From SUP05 sp964577715 (GTDB taxonomy: Bacteria > Pseudomonadota > Gammaproteobacteria > PS1 > Pseudothioglobaceae), in assembly GCA_964577715.1 (NCBI GenBank), contig CAZOAA010000012.1:1-38793 (forward strand): a DNA stretch of 38,793 nucleotides, written 5' to 3'. Below, piece after piece: positions 1 to 6,858 of this stretch. Position 1 is the first letter of the stretch; every line of letters starts with the position of its first letter. The notes below the pieces were generated by a model that was not told where the DNA came from, made no database searches, and saw nothing but the letters and a program-made list of their open reading frames with translations. A program made the position numbers and the translations under genes.

Positions 1-52
1 TAAACGTTTTTTTCGTTTCTAAAGGGGGTGGGGCGAGCAATAGGATAAAACA

Positions 53-235
53 ATGAAACAATTGGTAATGAAATTTATTTGGGCTTTTTTCTGGCTATTT
101 TTTGGCTTAGTTGTTGCGTATAGTAATAATGTAATAGAGCCTATTCAGATTGCAGCGATTTCGCTTATTAGTCTGCTAACTGCAGATGGTATTAAATTCA
201 TTGTAAAGAAAATCGCCTCACATGCGCTAACATAA
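53..235 (+). CDS. Small membrane protein, unknown function
   Basis: A 60-residue protein with two hydrophobic segments, roughly residues 6-24 and 30-45, and a basic C-terminus (KFIVKKIASHA). An AGGATAA stretch just upstream of the ATG may serve as ribosome-binding site. I do not recognise a family. The window starts with TAA at 1-3, which could be the end of an upstream gene. It converges on pdxB with only 9 bases between the two stops. Confidence 0.5.
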   Translation: MKQLVMKFIWAFFWLFFGLVVAYSNNVIEPIQIAAISLISLLTADGIKFIVKKIASHALT

Positions 236-244
236 AAGGCTTTA

Positions 245-1285
245 TTATTTAACGATTGGTAGTGCTATTTGACTATCAAAATGTGGCCATTCATAACGAA
301 TTGGATAATTTCTGCGGTAATATTCAAAATTTTCAATATTTTTGATTGCCATTGTGTCTTGTTGAAAATCGTAAATTTCGTTTAGCGTGTCTTTTAAATT
401 GTCTTGTTTAACGGTTAAAACACCAGGATTAATCAAATTTTTAATGTTTTCACTCTGTTTTTGACCAGTAAAGTCGCACAAAGCCTCGTAAACCATAAAA
501 CTACCCATAAATTTGGCATCAACTGAGTGTCCGGCGATGTGTGGGGTGGCCCAATAGGCGCCTTCTTGTAAGTTTTGATTGATGTTGGGTTCGTTTTCCC
601 AACAATCAATAATATTGGCCTTCGTTTGGGTTTTTTCCCAAATTTTTTCATCAATCACCCCACCACGTGCAGCATTAAAAAGGATGGTTTGGTCACTAAT
701 ATTGTTAAAATTAGCCTTATTTAATAGATTAAACGATGGATATTCACCATCAAAAGTCAGTGGCGTGTGAAAAGTAACAATATCGGCACTTAAGGCAGTA
801 TCCAAATCAACAAAATTTGGCAAATTTTCATTTTCTTGTCTAATCGGGTCATTTAATAGAGTTTTAATGCCCATTAAGTCAGCCTTAGCAGCTAAACGTG
901 AGCCAACATTACCTACACCGATTATTCCCAAAGTTTTTTGAGTGTGGTCAAAATTCAACTCGTCAGCTAAGTTAATAATGGCACTAATCACAAATTCAGC
1001 TACCGCCATTGAGTTGCACCCCTGTGCTGAAAAGAAAGTAATGTTGTTTTCTTTTAAGTAATCTTGATCAACATGATCAAGCCCAGCAACGGTTGATCCA
1101 ACAAATTTGATAGAGCTGCCTTGCAATAAGTCTTGGTTAACTTTGGTGCGTGAGCGCACAATGAGTATGTCAGCATCTTTAACAGAGGTTGAGTCAATGC
1201 TTCTCCCAGGTAGTGTGGTAATCTCACCAAACTGTGAAAATATTTCGTTATAAGCGTAGCAAGCATCATCAATAATTAATTTCAT
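245..1285 (-). CDS. pdxB: Erythronate-4-phosphate dehydrogenase
   Basis: This NAD-dependent D-2-hydroxyacid dehydrogenase would oxidise 4-phosphoerythronate in the DXP-dependent pyridoxal phosphate pathway. The Rossmann motif GIIGVGNVGSR is clear, followed by the family's catalytic Arg (NAARGGVIDE), Glu (WENEP) and His (TPHIAGHS). PdxB is preferred over other family members because of the opening MKLIIDDACYAY and the C-terminal dimerisation-like extension (YYRRNYPIRYEWPHF). I chose the ATG at 1285 because it matches the family's N-terminus; a GTG at 1324 would add 13 residues overlapping a hairpin. At 346 residues it is slightly short for the family. It lies downstream of ung on the same strand. 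Confidence 0.88.
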   Translation of the reverse strand: MKLIIDDACYAYNEIFSQFGEITTLPGRSIDSTSVKDADILIVRSRTKVNQDLLQGSSIKFVGSTVAGLDHVDQDYLKENNITFFSAQGCNSMAVAEFVISAIINLADELNFDHTQKTLGIIGVGNVGSRLAAKADLMGIKTLLNDPIRQENENLPNFVDLDTALSADIVTFHTPLTFDGEYPSFNLLNKANFNNISDQTILFNAARGGVIDEKIWEKTQTKANIIDCWENEPNINQNLQEGAYWATPHIAGHSVDAKFMGSFMVYEALCDFTGQKQSENIKNLINPGVLTVKQDNLKDTLNEIYDFQQDTMAIKNIENFEYYRRNYPIRYEWPHFDSQIALPIVK

Positions 1286-1303
1286 ATTTTTTTTATTTTT
1301 TGA

Positions 1304-1320
1304 GGAAGGCGAGGCCTTCC
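1304..1320 (-). other. Hairpin between ung and pdxB
   Basis: A perfect 7-bp inverted repeat GGAAGGC/GCCTTCC with a 3-base loop sits between the ung stop and the pdxB start. On the minus strand it is followed by A-rich sequence rather than T, so it is not a standard intrinsic terminator for ung. It could influence processing or translation of pdxB, which has no obvious ribosome-binding site of its own. Confidence 0.45.
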
Positions 1321-1325
1321 CCACT

Positions 1326-1994
1326 TTACCAATTTATAGTTTTTAGATTATGCATTTTAAGGTAGTCATTAGCTTTAGAGAAGTGCCTAGAGCCAAAAAA
1401 ACCTTTATGTGCAGAAAATGGCGATGGGTGTGCTGCTGTTAATACCAAATGCCTATCTTGATCAATTAGTTCGGCTTTTTGCCCAGCGTAAGCGCCCCAG
1501 AGTAAAAAAACCAGGTTTTGTTTTTTTTCGTTCAAGATGTCAATTACAGTATCGGTAAAATCAACCCAGCCTGATTTAGCGTGTGAGCCCGGTGTGTTTT
1601 TCTCAACTGTAAGTACACTATTTAGTAGCAATACACCTTGGGTGGCCCAATGGGTTAAATCGCCGTTTTTACTGGGTTTAATACCAAGGTCAGATTCTAG
1701 TTCTTGATAGATATTTCTAAGTGATGGCGGGATACTAACCCCTTGGGGTACTGAGAAGCTTAAGCCGTGTGCTTGACCTTCGTTATGATAAGGGTCTTGC
1801 CCTAGGATAACGACTTTAGTATTTTGAAAACTGCTGAGCTCAAAAGCGTTAAATATTTGATCTTGAGGTGGGTAGATGGTTTTGTTGTGTGCAGATTCGT
1901 ACTTTAAAAATTCAAGCAGGTGTTGGTAATAATCTTGCTGAAAAACAAAGTCTAATTTTGTTGACCAATCGTTGGTCAAAGCCCTGCCCACCAT
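1326..1994 (-). CDS. ung: Uracil-DNA glycosylase
   Basis: Family 1 uracil-DNA glycosylase, which removes uracil from DNA to start base-excision repair. The water-activating motif GQDPYH is present in VVILGQDPYHNEGQAHGLSFSVP, followed by LLLNSVLTVE and the DNA-intercalation loop AAHPSPFSAHKGFFGSRHFSKAN. Its 222 residues match the normal family length. The start overlaps the end of the upstream thioredoxin-like gene by 19 bases, so the two are probably translationally coupled. Confidence 0.95.
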   Translation of the reverse strand: MVGRALTNDWSTKLDFVFQQDYYQHLLEFLKYESAHNKTIYPPQDQIFNAFELSSFQNTKVVILGQDPYHNEGQAHGLSFSVPQGVSIPPSLRNIYQELESDLGIKPSKNGDLTHWATQGVLLLNSVLTVEKNTPGSHAKSGWVDFTDTVIDILNEKKQNLVFLLWGAYAGQKAELIDQDRHLVLTAAHPSPFSAHKGFFGSRHFSKANDYLKMHNLKTINW

Positions 1995-2476
1995 AATCTA
2001 AGTCTATAACCTAGTGTAGTGGTGTAACCTACTTCAACAAATTGAATACGACCTTGTGTATTGACAAAAAAACTACTCGGCGTACCTTTAACACCGAACA
2101 GCCTTGACAAAGATCCTGAATGATCATTAATAATATTATCAAGTTTCAGACTGTTTTCTTTTGCGTATTTTTTAATCTCATCGTCCGAGCCAGATTGAAT
2201 AGCAATATTGAGCACTTTGTAATCCTCAGAAATAGCTTGAATATTGTCATTTTCTTGGGCACAAACCGGGCACCAAGTAGCCCAAAAATGAATTAGAACA
2301 CCTTGATCGGGCAGTGGGTTAGAGTTTATAACTTCGCCCGTGAGTGTTTTGGAGCTAAAACTCGGTGTCATGCCTTGGGTAAGGTCTTGTTGTTGGTACA
2401 TACGAATAGCAAAAATGGCAATAACTACCATCATAAGTTGCATAATGGTTTTTCTACTTGGACGAGTAATTTTCAT
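1976..2476 (-). CDS. Membrane-anchored TlpA/ScsD-like thioredoxin
   Basis: A thioredoxin-fold protein with one N-terminal membrane segment (about residues 12-25) that would place the domain in the periplasm. The redox motif is WATWCPVCAQEN, and a cis-Pro segment (VKGTPSSFFV) follows. CPVC resembles the ScsD/TlpA group of disulfide reductases, which act on exported proteins or in cytochrome c maturation; its partner here is unknown. A TATAAT on the minus strand at 2489-2484 puts the predicted start of transcription next to the ATG at 2476, so the message could be nearly leaderless. Residue 12 (MQLMMVV) is an alternative start. Confidence 0.8.
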   Translation of the reverse strand: MKITRPSRKTIMQLMMVVIAIFAIRMYQQQDLTQGMTPSFSSKTLTGEVINSNPLPDQGVLIHFWATWCPVCAQENDNIQAISEDYKVLNIAIQSGSDDEIKKYAKENSLKLDNIINDHSGSLSRLFGVKGTPSSFFVNTQGRIQFVEVGYTTTLGYRLRLWWAGL

Positions 2477-2524
2477 GCACTATATTATAGCCTAAGCAAA
2501 TAATTGATAAAAATTACCAAATCG

Positions 2525-2550
2525 TTTTTTTTTTTTTTTTGCGCTATACT
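2525..2550 (+). promoter_or_regulatory. T16 tract and -10 of first Fnr-type gene
   Basis: A run of 16 T (2525-2540) lies directly upstream of TATACT (2545-2550), a good -10 hexamer for the regulator gene that starts at 2615. No good -35 is visible; the T run occupies the spacer. A change in tract length would alter promoter spacing. Confidence 0.5.
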
Positions 2551-2614
2551 AGAAAAAGTAAAAAACAATTCAAATTAAAATAAATTAAGTTTATTGACTG
2601 GGGAGACAATAACA

Positions 2615-3340
2615 ATGATTCCTAATAAAGCTAGCTTTAATAAGTACTATATGTTCTTATCAAAAGTAACGTTGTTTAAAGATATATTAGAAAAAGATCG
2701 GACTGATTTTTTTCATTCAATGCAAATTAAGCAATATCATAAAGGTGAAATGTTAACCTTTAATTCCCCTGATCATGATAAGTGTTATATTGTGTATGAA
2801 GGCTTGTTTAAGCTTACAAAGTTTGACGAAAACGGTGATGAGATTGTAATCAGGATTCTTGATAAGAGTGACGCCATATCACCCATGCATTTTTCACCGC
2901 ACTATGAAGTGTGTGCAGAGTTTGTTAAGAAGACAACCTTGATTTATTTTACTAAGAAAGACATTGATGATTTTATTGCAAAGAATCATCAGTTCTCAGA
3001 TAATATTATTGGTTTTCTGGCTAAAGGCGTTCAGGATCTTTTGCTGAGTGCTGAAGTATTACAACTCAAGAGCGCTAAAGAGAAAGTTGGCTGGTATTTG
3101 GTACACGCTAAAATTAACAATACATTTGAGTTGCCTTATTCAAAGGCGTTAATTGCTTCTTATTTGGGTTTAAAGCCAGAGTCATTTTCAAGAGCACTAG
3201 CCAAACTTAAAAAAGAGGGCGTAGTACTTGAAAATAAAACCATCAAGCTACTCAATGGCGATGAACTTTGCAAGTATTGCGACAAAGTCATCGGTTCGGA
3301 TTGCCCTTCTTTTTTAACTGAAAAATGCGCTCACCATTAG
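2615..3340 (+). CDS. Crp/Fnr-family regulator with C-terminal Cys cluster
   Basis: A 241-residue regulator with an N-terminal cyclic-nucleotide-binding-like beta barrel (about 15-115), a long dimerisation helix, and a winged helix-turn-helix near 177-202. The recognition helix reads KPESFSRALAKLKKEG, keeping the E-x-x-S-R of E. coli FNR that reads TTGAT half-sites. The FNR N-terminal Cys cluster is absent. Instead there are Cys at 57 and 100 and a C-terminal group C219-x2-C222-x7-C230-x7-C238 followed by AHH. The dimer-helix segment LQLKSAKEKVGWYLV recalls Dnr/NnrR-type regulators of denitrification. The start is the ATG at 2615 after GGGGAGA; a TTG at 2594 would precede that site. It is probably a regulator of the nearby nitrogen-oxide genes. 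Confidence 0.85.
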   Translation: MIPNKASFNKYYMFLSKVTLFKDILEKDRTDFFHSMQIKQYHKGEMLTFNSPDHDKCYIVYEGLFKLTKFDENGDEIVIRILDKSDAISPMHFSPHYEVCAEFVKKTTLIYFTKKDIDDFIAKNHQFSDNIIGFLAKGVQDLLLSAEVLQLKSAKEKVGWYLVHAKINNTFELPYSKALIASYLGLKPESFSRALAKLKKEGVVLENKTIKLLNGDELCKYCDKVIGSDCPSFLTEKCAHH

Positions 3341-3341
3341 T

Positions 3342-3812
3342 CTAATTAACTTTTTTATCTGCTTTGGCAGCTTTGGCTAGCACCTCTTGTTTTTTGTCGA
3401 TATATTCTACAATTTTTCCTGCATGTGTAAGTGTTGGCTCAAGTACTAGTGCTTGCTCTGCCATCGCTTTAGATGCCTCATAAGATCCAAGATGCAGATA
3501 AGCAACAGACATTGATGTAAATAGTTTTGGATCTGTTGGATCTAATAGTGCAGCTTCTTGATAATTACTAATGGCTTTTTTATTTTTATTTTGAGATATG
3601 TACAAATTAGCCAATTTCACATAAGCTTGCTTGCTAGGAGACTTATCTATTTCTTTTTGAAATTTTTGCTCCGCTTCTTTGAATTTATTATCTTCTAATG
3701 TTTGATTAACTTGTTGTAAGATTTTGCTTGAATTTGTCAAATTTGCAAAAGCACTATGGTTAATACTTAAGATAAAAAATAATGATAATATAAATATTTG
3801 TTTTAGTTTCAT
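3342..3812 (-). CDS. Secreted TPR-repeat protein
   Basis: A 156-residue exported protein with a clear signal peptide (MKLKQIFILSLFFILSINHSAFA, cleavage after AFA). It carries about three tetratricopeptide repeats, seen in KQAYVKLANLYISQNKNKKAISNYQEA and LFTSMSVAYLHLGSYEASKAM, and a Lys/Ala-rich tail. It sits downstream of the HAO-like gene on the same strand but beyond a strong terminator, and converges on the Fnr-type gene with one base between. It may be a periplasmic assembly or scaffold protein for the cytochrome; that is inferred from position only. Confidence 0.75.
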   Translation of the reverse strand: MKLKQIFILSLFFILSINHSAFANLTNSSKILQQVNQTLEDNKFKEAEQKFQKEIDKSPSKQAYVKLANLYISQNKNKKAISNYQEAALLDPTDPKLFTSMSVAYLHLGSYEASKAMAEQALVLEPTLTHAGKIVEYIDKKQEVLAKAAKADKKVN

Positions 3813-3837
3813 TTTATTTTCCTTGTAAAAGTTAGTG

Positions 3838-3877
3838 AAAAAAATACCCCTTTCAAGTTGCCTTGGCAGGGGTATTT
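3838..3877 (-). terminator. Intrinsic terminator of the HAO-like gene
   Basis: A perfect 9-bp stem AAATACCCC/GGGGTATTT (3842-3850 with 3869-3877) is followed on the minus strand by seven T. A small nested TGCC-TT-GGCA hairpin sits in the loop. It lies 23 bases after the HAO-like stop codon. Confidence 0.85.
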
Positions 3878-3899
3878 AATTAAGACTTATAAAGCTAAA

Positions 3900-5360
3900 T
3901 TATTTTTCAAATTGAGCTTTAAAGTCTGCAGTTGCCTTCTTGCGAATTTCCTGCTGCTTAGCGCTCATCTTACCCAGATACCATTTGTGGTTATCTGAAT
4001 TAAGCACCTCATCTAAAGTTGCCTTAAGATTAGCGGCAGCTTTTTGCTTCTTCTCTGACATTGAAGCTTCACCTTTTTCTATTAAGTGTTCCAATGCTGG
4101 AATAAACTTAGCATAGAAATGTTTGGCAACTTCATAAGTACCATGCCAATGAGTAATGTCAGGACCCATCATTGCAGCACCGTGACGAGCACGACGACCT
4201 TCATGATGCCATAACTCGAACCAAATGAAGTCAAGTTTATTAGAGAACTTAACTGGCTTCATTAAAGGCTTAGCCGCCTTCATTAACTTAATACCTGGTT
4301 TAGCAAACTTTTCGTTGTACAAGTTAATTAACCCATCGTATTGCGTATAGAAGTTTTCAACATACTCTTGTGAGTGACAAGCAGAACAAACATTTTGCAT
4401 GTTTTCTCTACGAGTTTCCCAGTCAATATGTTGACCTGGTAAGCCCATCTTCTTATCAGACACTTCAGGGCGAATAGACACTGGAGGACGATTGTTCCAA
4501 GAAATACGCAGACCAACATCGTGCGTTACATCTTGGTCTTTAGTTGCACCCATGTGACAAGTTGAACAAGTTGGTGCTGTAAAGTAATCTTCACCAGGAA
4601 TCCACTTAGATTTATCCATACCAAGTTGCTCTTTTTGAGAAGCATATTGGATACCATGCTTAGACTCATTGTAAACTTCGATATGTGGATGATCTGGACC
4701 CATATGACATTTACCACATGTTTCAGGCGCACGAGCTTGCTCTACAGAGAAACTATGTCGAGCATGACAAGCGGTACAAGCACCCTCTGAACCATCAGGG
4801 TTAATTCTACCAATACCTGTGTTTGGCCATGTTGCAGGGTCTAATGCGCCATCTTCTAGCACTTTAACCTGTGAACCGTGACACTGCCAACAACCATTAA
4901 CCGCAGCTGCAGAATTACCATTAGGAAAACCATCGGTAACAAAACTACTATTACCTTCAACAACTTCTGCTAATAAGTTATCTAAAGATCCAAGAATTCG
5001 ACCCGCTTTAGCGTGGTGAGATTCTTCAGTTTCTTTTACTTCGTGAGCATGACAATTTGAACAATCACGCGGTGAAACAATGACAGAGATAAATTTCTCG
5101 TTGCCTTTTTTACCATGAAGGAATGCATCTTTATCTTCCGGATTGGCAGCGTGACATTCGTAACAACCTACCTTAGCACGGTGGTGTTTACTATCGCCCC
5201 ATTGTTGAACAATACCATTGTTATTCTTTTTGTGGCAAGTGGTACATTGCTTGCTGGTCTCTGACATTTGAGCCGGTGGCTCAGCAACTGACGAAAACGC
5301 CGAGCTACTTAAAAACATCAAAGATAAAAAGAAAATTAAGCTTTTTATTATTTCTTTCAT
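3900..5360 (-). CDS. Octaheme HAO-like cytochrome c
   Basis: A 486-residue periplasmic multiheme cytochrome of the hydroxylamine oxidoreductase family. After a signal peptide (about residues 1-24) there are exactly eight CxxCH sites, at about residues 39, 66, 100, 157, 195, 215, 265 and 325. The helical C-terminal part includes the segment WHHEGRRARHGAAMMGPD. In hydroxylamine-oxidising members a Tyr from this part cross-links to the catalytic P460 heme. Here the stretch reads GPDITHWHG, with no Tyr where I recall the cross-link Tyr, which would favour reduction (nitrite or hydroxylamine) over oxidation. The start is the ATG at 5360, preceded by AGGAG; an earlier Met would add a non-signal extension. 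No HaoB or quinone-linked tetraheme cytochrome gene is adjacent. Confidence 0.87.
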   Translation of the reverse strand: MKEIIKSLIFFLSLMFLSSSAFSSVAEPPAQMSETSKQCTTCHKKNNNGIVQQWGDSKHHRAKVGCYECHAANPEDKDAFLHGKKGNEKFISVIVSPRDCSNCHAHEVKETEESHHAKAGRILGSLDNLLAEVVEGNSSFVTDGFPNGNSAAAVNGCWQCHGSQVKVLEDGALDPATWPNTGIGRINPDGSEGACTACHARHSFSVEQARAPETCGKCHMGPDHPHIEVYNESKHGIQYASQKEQLGMDKSKWIPGEDYFTAPTCSTCHMGATKDQDVTHDVGLRISWNNRPPVSIRPEVSDKKMGLPGQHIDWETRRENMQNVCSACHSQEYVENFYTQYDGLINLYNEKFAKPGIKLMKAAKPLMKPVKFSNKLDFIWFELWHHEGRRARHGAAMMGPDITHWHGTYEVAKHFYAKFIPALEHLIEKGEASMSEKKQKAAANLKATLDEVLNSDNHKWYLGKMSAKQQEIRKKATADFKAQFEK

Positions 5361-5418
5361 GATATTAACTCCTATTAATTTAACTAACAAATTAATTACT
5401 CTCTGGGGCGATTGTAGC

Positions 5419-5431
5419 AAAAAAAAAAAAA
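5419..5431. repeat. A13 homopolymer in the hao leader
   Basis: Thirteen consecutive A on the plus strand read as U13 in the predicted 5' leader of the HAO-like mRNA, about 59-72 bases upstream of the start codon. It is either a slippage-prone tract or a U-rich protein-binding site. Confidence 0.6.
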
Positions 5432-5476
5432 CGAAAAACAACATAGATTAACTAAGAGAAATTATTTTTTAATAAC

Positions 5477-5490
5477 TTGATATGTGTCAA
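5477..5490 (-). promoter_or_regulatory. Fnr-type box upstream of hao-like gene
   Basis: TTGAT-ATGT-GTCAA matches the classical Fnr palindrome TTGAT-N4-ATCAA with one mismatch. Its centre is 123 bases upstream of the HAO-like ATG. Weak -10 candidates on the minus strand are TAATCT (5450-5445) and TATGTT (5446-5441), giving a centre at about -45 to -50, so the exact promoter is uncertain. Confidence 0.6.
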
Positions 5491-5514
5491 TAAAAATCAA
5501 TAAAAGTAAGGAAA

Positions 5515-5555
5515 ATAACCTAGATTATTTAAATTTAAAAAAGTTTGGTTATAGT
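5515..5555 (+). promoter_or_regulatory. ATAAC-type promoter of candidate small RNA 1
   Basis: ATAAC-CTAG-ATTAT (5515-5528) matches the ATAAC-N4-GTTAT palindrome with one mismatch. On the plus strand TATAGT (5550-5555) is a 5/6 -10 hexamer, predicting a start at about 5562 with the box centre at -40.5. The predicted start falls on the first base pairs of the stem-loop described next. Confidence 0.55.
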
Positions 5556-5561
5556 AAAAAT

Positions 5562-5610
5562 GTGCCTTCTTATATTACTCTCTAATAGCCAACGGAAGGC
5601 ACACCTTTTT
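5562..5610 (+). ncRNA. Candidate small RNA 1 (hairpin plus U5)
   Basis: The stem TGTGCCTTC (5561-5569) pairs perfectly with GAAGGCACA (5595-5603); CC and TTTTT (5606-5610) follow, giving an intrinsic-terminator end. With the predicted start at about 5562 the transcript would be about 49 nt with a 25-nt CU-rich loop. The loop carries ATTACTCTCT (5574-5583), identical to the plus strand at 5395-5404 in the hao leader and therefore antisense to that mRNA. It also carries CTCTCTAA (5578-5585), complementary to TTAGAGAG at 5734-5741 in the napD leader. Alternatively the stem, which also has U5 on the minus strand, is only a bidirectional terminator insulating the two divergent operons. Confidence 0.5.
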
Positions 5611-5678
5611 AATTCAATAAATTGAATAAATTTTTATAAAGCGTATCAATCTAATAAACATAGGGTGCATTGTAAAAA

Positions 5679-5720
5679 ATAACCTATGTTATTTTTAGTT
5701 AGGGTTGTTTTTTATATAAT
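5679..5720 (+). promoter_or_regulatory. ATAAC box and promoter of napDGH
   Basis: ATAAC-CTAT-GTTAT (5679-5692) is a perfect palindrome that extends outward to AAAATAAC/GTTATTTT. TATAAT (5715-5720) predicts a start at about 5727, placing the box centre at exactly -41.5, the class II activator position of Crp/Fnr proteins. The leader to napD is about 25 nt. The 391 bases between the hao start (5360) and napD (5752) hold this promoter, candidate small RNA 1 and the hao Fnr box. Confidence 0.75.
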
Positions 5721-5751
5721 CTAGTACAAGGTTTTAGAGAGAATTTTAACA

Positions 5752-6006
5752 ATGACAAAAGTAAAAGATACAATCGATGTTTGTGGTGTGTTGGTGCATG
5801 CTGTTAAAGGTCAGGAAAAAAATGTTGAAAATGCACTGAATATTATTGGCGGCGTAGAAGTACACCATATCACTGATAATTCACGCTTAGTAGTTACCAT
5901 TGAAAAAGACAGTCAAAAAAAGATAGCCGATACAATGGATGGCTTTAATGATATTGATGGCGTAGTTTCAACGATTTTAACTTATCAACATTCAGAGTCA
6001 GCCTAG
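5752..6006 (+). CDS. napD: NapD, chaperone for periplasmic nitrate reductase
   Basis: NapD is a small cytoplasmic ferredoxin-fold chaperone that binds the Tat signal peptide of NapA during cofactor insertion. The 84 residues show the family opening IDVCGVLVHAVKGQEKNVENALNIIGGVEVHHI and the later segment DSQKKIADTMDGFNDIDGVVSTILTYQH. It is first in a napD-napG-napH transcript, with 9 bases to napG. The ribosome-binding region is the weak AGAGAG at 5736-5741, the sequence that the loop of candidate small RNA 1 could pair with. Confidence 0.9.
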   Translation: MTKVKDTIDVCGVLVHAVKGQEKNVENALNIIGGVEVHHITDNSRLVVTIEKDSQKKIADTMDGFNDIDGVVSTILTYQHSESA

Positions 6007-6015
6007 GGGTTTAAC

Positions 6016-6858
6016 ATGGCTATTTCTCGTAGAGAATTTTTTATAAATTCAGCTCGTTTAGCCACTACCACAGCACTCATCGCAACTGGGCTGTTAAGTT
6101 ATTCAAAATATTCTTATTCTTTGCCTGCAAAGGCAATACGACCACCTGGCGCTTTAAAAGAAAAAGACTTTATCTCTGCTTGTATTCGTTGTGGTTTGTG
6201 TGTGAATGATTGCCCATTTCCAACATTAAGTCTTGCAACTTTGGAGGATGATGTTGCACTGGGTACACCATTTTTTACTGCTAGAGAAGCAGGCTGTGAA
6301 ATGTGTGATGATATTCCATGTGTTAAAGCTTGCCCAACGGGCGCACTGGATAAAAATCTTACTGATATTAATAATGCCAAAATGGGCTTAGCTCGTATTG
6401 TTGATACAAAAGGTTGCATTGCTTATCAAGGTCTGCGTTGTGAAGTGTGTTTTAACGTTTGCCCAATACGTGGAAAAGCCATTACAGTTGAAATTAAACG
6501 CAATGAACGCAGTGGTAAACACGCTTTGTTTGTACCTGTGGTTAATTATGATTATTGTACGGGTTGTGGCAAATGCGAAGAGGCTTGCATTATGGAAGAG
6601 GCTGTTATTAGAGTGTTGCCAATTAAGCTTGCCATGGGCAAGCGACAAGACAGCTACAAACTAGGTTGGGAAGAAAAACAAAAATCAGGGCAGTCTCTGG
6701 TGTCACCAGATATTGAGCATAAATATAATCTTCCAGAAGGCAAAAAATACGACCTACAAGGCGAGGGGCTAACCGATGTTAAGACTGAATCCACTTTGGA
6801 TAATGCACTAGAGTCGCTTAATAAGTTTAATCCGCTATTTGACATTAAAAGAAAATGA
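6016..6858 (+). CDS. napG: NapG, ferredoxin-type quinol-dehydrogenase subunit
   Basis: NapG is a periplasmic iron-sulfur protein that works with NapH to pass electrons from menaquinol or ubiquinol toward NapA/NapB. The N-terminus has a twin-arginine signal (SRREFFINSARLATTTALIATG). Four [4Fe-4S] Cys motifs follow, starting CIRCGLCVNDCPFP, CEMCDDIPCVKACPTG, CEVCFNVCPIRG and CTGCGKCEEACIMEE. The C-terminus extends about 70 residues past the last cluster. An AGGGG just before the ATG supports the start. Its stop overlaps the napH start by 4 bases (ATGA). Confidence 0.93.
   Translation: MAISRREFFINSARLATTTALIATGLLSYSKYSYSLPAKAIRPPGALKEKDFISACIRCGLCVNDCPFPTLSLATLEDDVALGTPFFTAREAGCEMCDDIPCVKACPTGALDKNLTDINNAKMGLARIVDTKGCIAYQGLRCEVCFNVCPIRGKAITVEIKRNERSGKHALFVPVVNYDYCTGCGKCEEACIMEEAVIRVLPIKLAMGKRQDSYKLGWEEKQKSGQSLVSPDIEHKYNLPEGKKYDLQGEGLTDVKTESTLDNALESLNKFNPLFDIKRK

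Noticed and set aside
1..52. AAACG-T7-CGTTT hairpin at the window edge
   Set aside because: Five-base stem at the very edge with no T run after it; it could be part of an upstream gene end but cannot be judged.
2006..2019. ATAAC-CTAG match inside the thioredoxin-like gene
   Set aside because: Only one half-site matches (second half is TGTAG) and it lies in coding sequence, so it was not counted as a box.
6388..6664. Open frames on both strands inside napG
   Set aside because: They are shadows of napG, whose iron-sulfur motifs are continuous through the region.
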